From an uncultured Bacteroidota bacterium (GTDB lineage: Bacteria; Bacteroidota; Bacteroidia; 2-12-FULL-35-15): a stretch of DNA of 64,000 nt. The stretch is from assembly GCA_903926385.1 (NCBI GenBank), contig CAIYIS010000039.1, positions 62,001 through 126,000 on the forward strand, written 5' to 3'. Below, one piece after another: positions 62,028 through 64,000 of this stretch (positions are counted from its first letter, which is position 1; every line of letters begins with the position of its first letter). Both the position numbers and the translations under genes were made by a program. Under the pieces are notes generated by a model. That model worked only from the letters and a program-made list of their open reading frames with translations, did not search any database and was not told where the DNA came from.

Positions 62028-62906
62028 ATGAATATACCATCTAATAAAATAACCGATGTTATCCGCTATTTCAGGCAGGAGATGCAGGGCATTTATGATG
62101 ATGGTGAATTGGAATCTATCATAGCTTATTGTTTCGAAGAGTTTGCGAAAATAAAAAGAAGCGAGCTCAACATCAGGAAAACCGAAACCATTAGCGAATC
62201 GGTATTGCTGAAATTTAATTTTGCCATTAAAGATTTAAAGAAACATAAACCCATACAATATGTGCTGGGCACAGCCGATTTTTTGGGAATGAAGTTTAAA
62301 GTAAATAAGGATGTGCTCATACCTCGTCCCGAAACCGAAGAATTGGTTGATTTAATAATTCGTGAAGCAAAGGCCGATAAAAGTAAGGAGCAACCTCTGC
62401 AAATTATCGACATAGGCACCGGAAGCGGATGTATAGCCATTGCATTGAAAAAAAATATTCCTCATGCTCAGGTAACGGCTATGGATATTTCGCTAAAAGC
62501 ATTGGCAGTAGCCAAACAAAACGCTGTAGTGAATAATACAGAAATAAACTTTGTGAATGATAATATACTAAAGTTAAAAAAGAAATATGCTGCATCATCT
62601 GCCAATTATATTGTAAGCAATCCTCCTTATGTTTGTAATTCGGAAAAAGCAGAGATGCATAAAAATGTTCTCAAACACGAACCTCATTTGGCACTGTTTG
62701 TGGACGACACCGACCCGTTATTGTTTTACCGGGTTATTGCCGATTTTGCAGTACAACATTTAACCAAGGGAGGAAAACTCTTTTTTGAATTAAATCAGGC
62801 ATTGGGAGAAGAAACAAAAGCGCTATTGGCACAAAAAGGATTTAAAAATATAAGTTTGATAAAAGACATAAATAATAAAACCCGTATTTTGCGGTGTGAG
62901 ATTTAA
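62028..62906 (+). CDS. prmC: Release factor glutamine methyltransferase PrmC/HemK
   Basis: 292 aa; methylates the GGQ glutamine of peptide chain release factors. It has an N-terminal helical domain (about 1-95), the LIPRPETEELVDLII motif, SAM-binding IIDIGTGSGCIAIALKKNIP and the catalytic IVSNPPYVCNSE. It is followed 11 bp later by a TonB-domain gene. Confidence 0.95.
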   Translation: MNIPSNKITDVIRYFRQEMQGIYDDGELESIIAYCFEEFAKIKRSELNIRKTETISESVLLKFNFAIKDLKKHKPIQYVLGTADFLGMKFKVNKDVLIPRPETEELVDLIIREAKADKSKEQPLQIIDIGTGSGCIAIALKKNIPHAQVTAMDISLKALAVAKQNAVVNNTEINFVNDNILKLKKKYAASSANYIVSNPPYVCNSEKAEMHKNVLKHEPHLALFVDDTDPLLFYRVIADFAVQHLTKGGKLFFELNQALGEETKALLAQKGFKNISLIKDINNKTRILRCEI

Positions 62907-62917
62907 GAGAACCCATT

Positions 62918-63715
62918 ATGAAGAAAATAAATGTTATTGCAGCCCTGTGTGTGCTGTTTGTTTCCGTTAGCGGATTTGCCCAGATAGGTTATAATGTAGA
63001 TGTATTGCCCACCAACATTGGCGGAAAAGCAGAGTTCAAACGCATTTTCGATCAGGAGTTAATGTATCCCGAAAATGAATTGAAGAACAAAGTAGGAGGT
63101 AAGGTATCGTTTGATATGGTGGTAAACAAAGACAGCACCATTTCCGATTTCAGAATGGGGCAACATCTCACACCTGCTCTCGATTCCGAAGCCATTCGTT
63201 TATTCAAGCTTTATCAGTGGGTGCCTGCCCTTAAAGGTACTCAGCGGGTATCTACTTTCTATTCGGTTTCGTTCGAGTTTTTTCCTGATAAATATGCCAA
63301 GCTATGCAAAACGAGAGGATACAAAACCCACGATTACCTAAACACGGTAAAGGTGGACAGTTCGGGAAAGGTGTATAAAATGCCGGAACAATATCCTATG
63401 TACCCTAAAGGAAATTATGCCCTTCAGGATTTTATTAAAGCCACGTTGGAATATCCTCGTCAGGCCCAAGTAGCCAATATACAGGGCAAAGTGGTGTTGC
63501 GTTTTGTTGTAGAACCATCCGGATTGATGACCAATATTGCGGTGGTTAATTCTGTTGGCGGTGGTTGCGACCAGGAAGCCATCCGAATACTCGAAATGAT
63601 TAAATGGTATCCGGGCAAAATGAATAATAAATGGGCAAGAGTAGAAATGACATTGCCATTTTATTTTATCCTCAACGAAGATTTTAAAGACAATAGCTCC
63701 GGAGAACAAAAATAG
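62918..63715 (+). CDS. Protein with two TonB C-terminal-like domains
   Basis: 265 aa with a signal peptide (AALCVLFVSVSGFAQ) and no inner-membrane anchor. Two TonB_C-like repeats are seen: LKNKVGGKVSFDMVVNKDSTISDFRMGQ... SEAIRLFKLYQWVPA and ANIQGKVVLRFVVEPSGLMTNIAVVNSVGG... QEAIRILEMIKWYPGK. Proteins of this type are common in Bacteroidota and may interact with TonB-dependent systems or serve as periplasmic binding modules. It lies between prmC and ligA in the same direction. Confidence 0.85.
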   Translation: MKKINVIAALCVLFVSVSGFAQIGYNVDVLPTNIGGKAEFKRIFDQELMYPENELKNKVGGKVSFDMVVNKDSTISDFRMGQHLTPALDSEAIRLFKLYQWVPALKGTQRVSTFYSVSFEFFPDKYAKLCKTRGYKTHDYLNTVKVDSSGKVYKMPEQYPMYPKGNYALQDFIKATLEYPRQAQVANIQGKVVLRFVVEPSGLMTNIAVVNSVGGGCDQEAIRILEMIKWYPGKMNNKWARVEMTLPFYFILNEDFKDNSSGEQK

Positions 63716-63733
63716 CGCATCGGCCGATTAATT

Positions 63734-64000
63734 ATGAGTGCATCTGCAAAAGAGAAAATAGAAGAACTTTCGAAACAAATAGAAGAACATAATTACAATT
63801 ATTATGTGCTGTCTAATCCCACCATCAGCGATTATGAGTTTGATAAATTGCTCGAACAACTCATCGTTCTCGAAAAAGAACATCCCGAATATTTAAAAAC
63901 CGATTCGCCTTCGCAGCGAGTGGGCGGGCAGGTTACCAAAGAATTTAAAAGTGTTAAGCATAAATATCCCATGCTTTCGCTAGGTAATACCTATAACGAA
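63734..64000 (+). CDS. ligA: NAD-dependent DNA ligase LigA (N-terminal part, cut by window end)
   Basis: The first 89 codons are present and the frame is open at the window edge. The Ia domain motif [22 protein letters not shown] and the start of the adenylation domain ([20 protein letters not shown]) identify the ligase. It joins nicks in replication and repair using NAD. Start at the ATG at 63734, 18 bp after the TonB-domain gene. Confidence 0.93.
   Translation, partial: MSASAKEKIEELSKQIEEHNYNYYVLSNPTISDYEFDKLLEQLIVLEKEHPEYLKTDSPSQRVGGQVTKEFKSVKHKYPMLSLGNTYNE

Overview
The window is an AT-rich, gene-dense piece of a Bacteroidota chromosome. The lineage call rests on TAnnTTTG-type promoter elements in front of many genes, a type IX secretion (T9SS) C-terminal sorting domain, GLPGLI and DUF4476 proteins, a sigma factor/membrane partner/Spy-like triplet, a split transketolase and a fused E1 alpha-beta 2-oxoacid dehydrogenase. 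A family-level assignment is not possible from sequence alone; an environmental lineage near Chitinophagales or Sphingobacteriales is a guess.

Layout. 1-6 kb: topoisomerase IV (parE-parC) and ychF on the minus strand. 6-11 kb: the two transketolase halves, separated by a secreted von Willebrand A protein, then an ECF sigma factor operon with a Spy/CpxP-like periplasmic protein. 11-16 kb: saccharopine dehydrogenase, a DUF4476 protein, a NYN-LOTUS protein, and a secreted peptidylarginine-deiminase-like enzyme with a T9SS tail. 16-22.5 kb: small proteins and a complete RND efflux operon (adaptor, pump, TolC). 22.7-31.4 kb: a WD40-like protein, a methyltransferase-pentapeptide pair, a large intergenic region with a 42-bp palindromic array, YceI, tRNA-Leu(GAG), a CDF transporter, a CoA-transferase, and outer-membrane and hypothetical proteins. 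31.4-39.6 kb: an inositol monophosphatase and then a one-directional cluster of hotdog protein, three ketosynthase-type proteins, acyl carrier protein, NodB deacetylase, LolA-like protein and lipoprotein. 39.7-48.5 kb: dapF, acetyltransferases, a heptaheme cytochrome lipoprotein, mltG, a phosphohexomutase, an LptF/LptG permease, a 21-bp minisatellite and a SUI1-type factor. 48.5-58.1 kb: a lipid kinase, an LTA-synthase-like sulfatase, lipoproteins including a tandem paralogous pair, a large outer-membrane barrel with a GLPGLI partner, and membrane proteins. 58.2-64 kb: E1 dehydrogenase, an RsbW-like kinase, ribD, prmC, a double TonB-domain protein and the start of ligA.

Most of the window is housekeeping or envelope biology. 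The best candidate for a less-described system is the 32.5-39.6 kb cluster. It looks like the condensing and transport core of an aryl-polyene/flexirubin-like lipid pathway, but no ketoreductase, adenylating ligase, acyl- or glycosyltransferase or MMPL exporter is visible nearby. One ketosynthase in it is fused to a half-size domain without a ketosynthase Cys motif, and another lacks the active-site Cys altogether. Other notable items are the secreted deiminase with Porphyromonas PPAD-like architecture and two minisatellite arrays of exactly regular period. I found no CRISPR array, insertion sequence, prophage or recognisable defence island.
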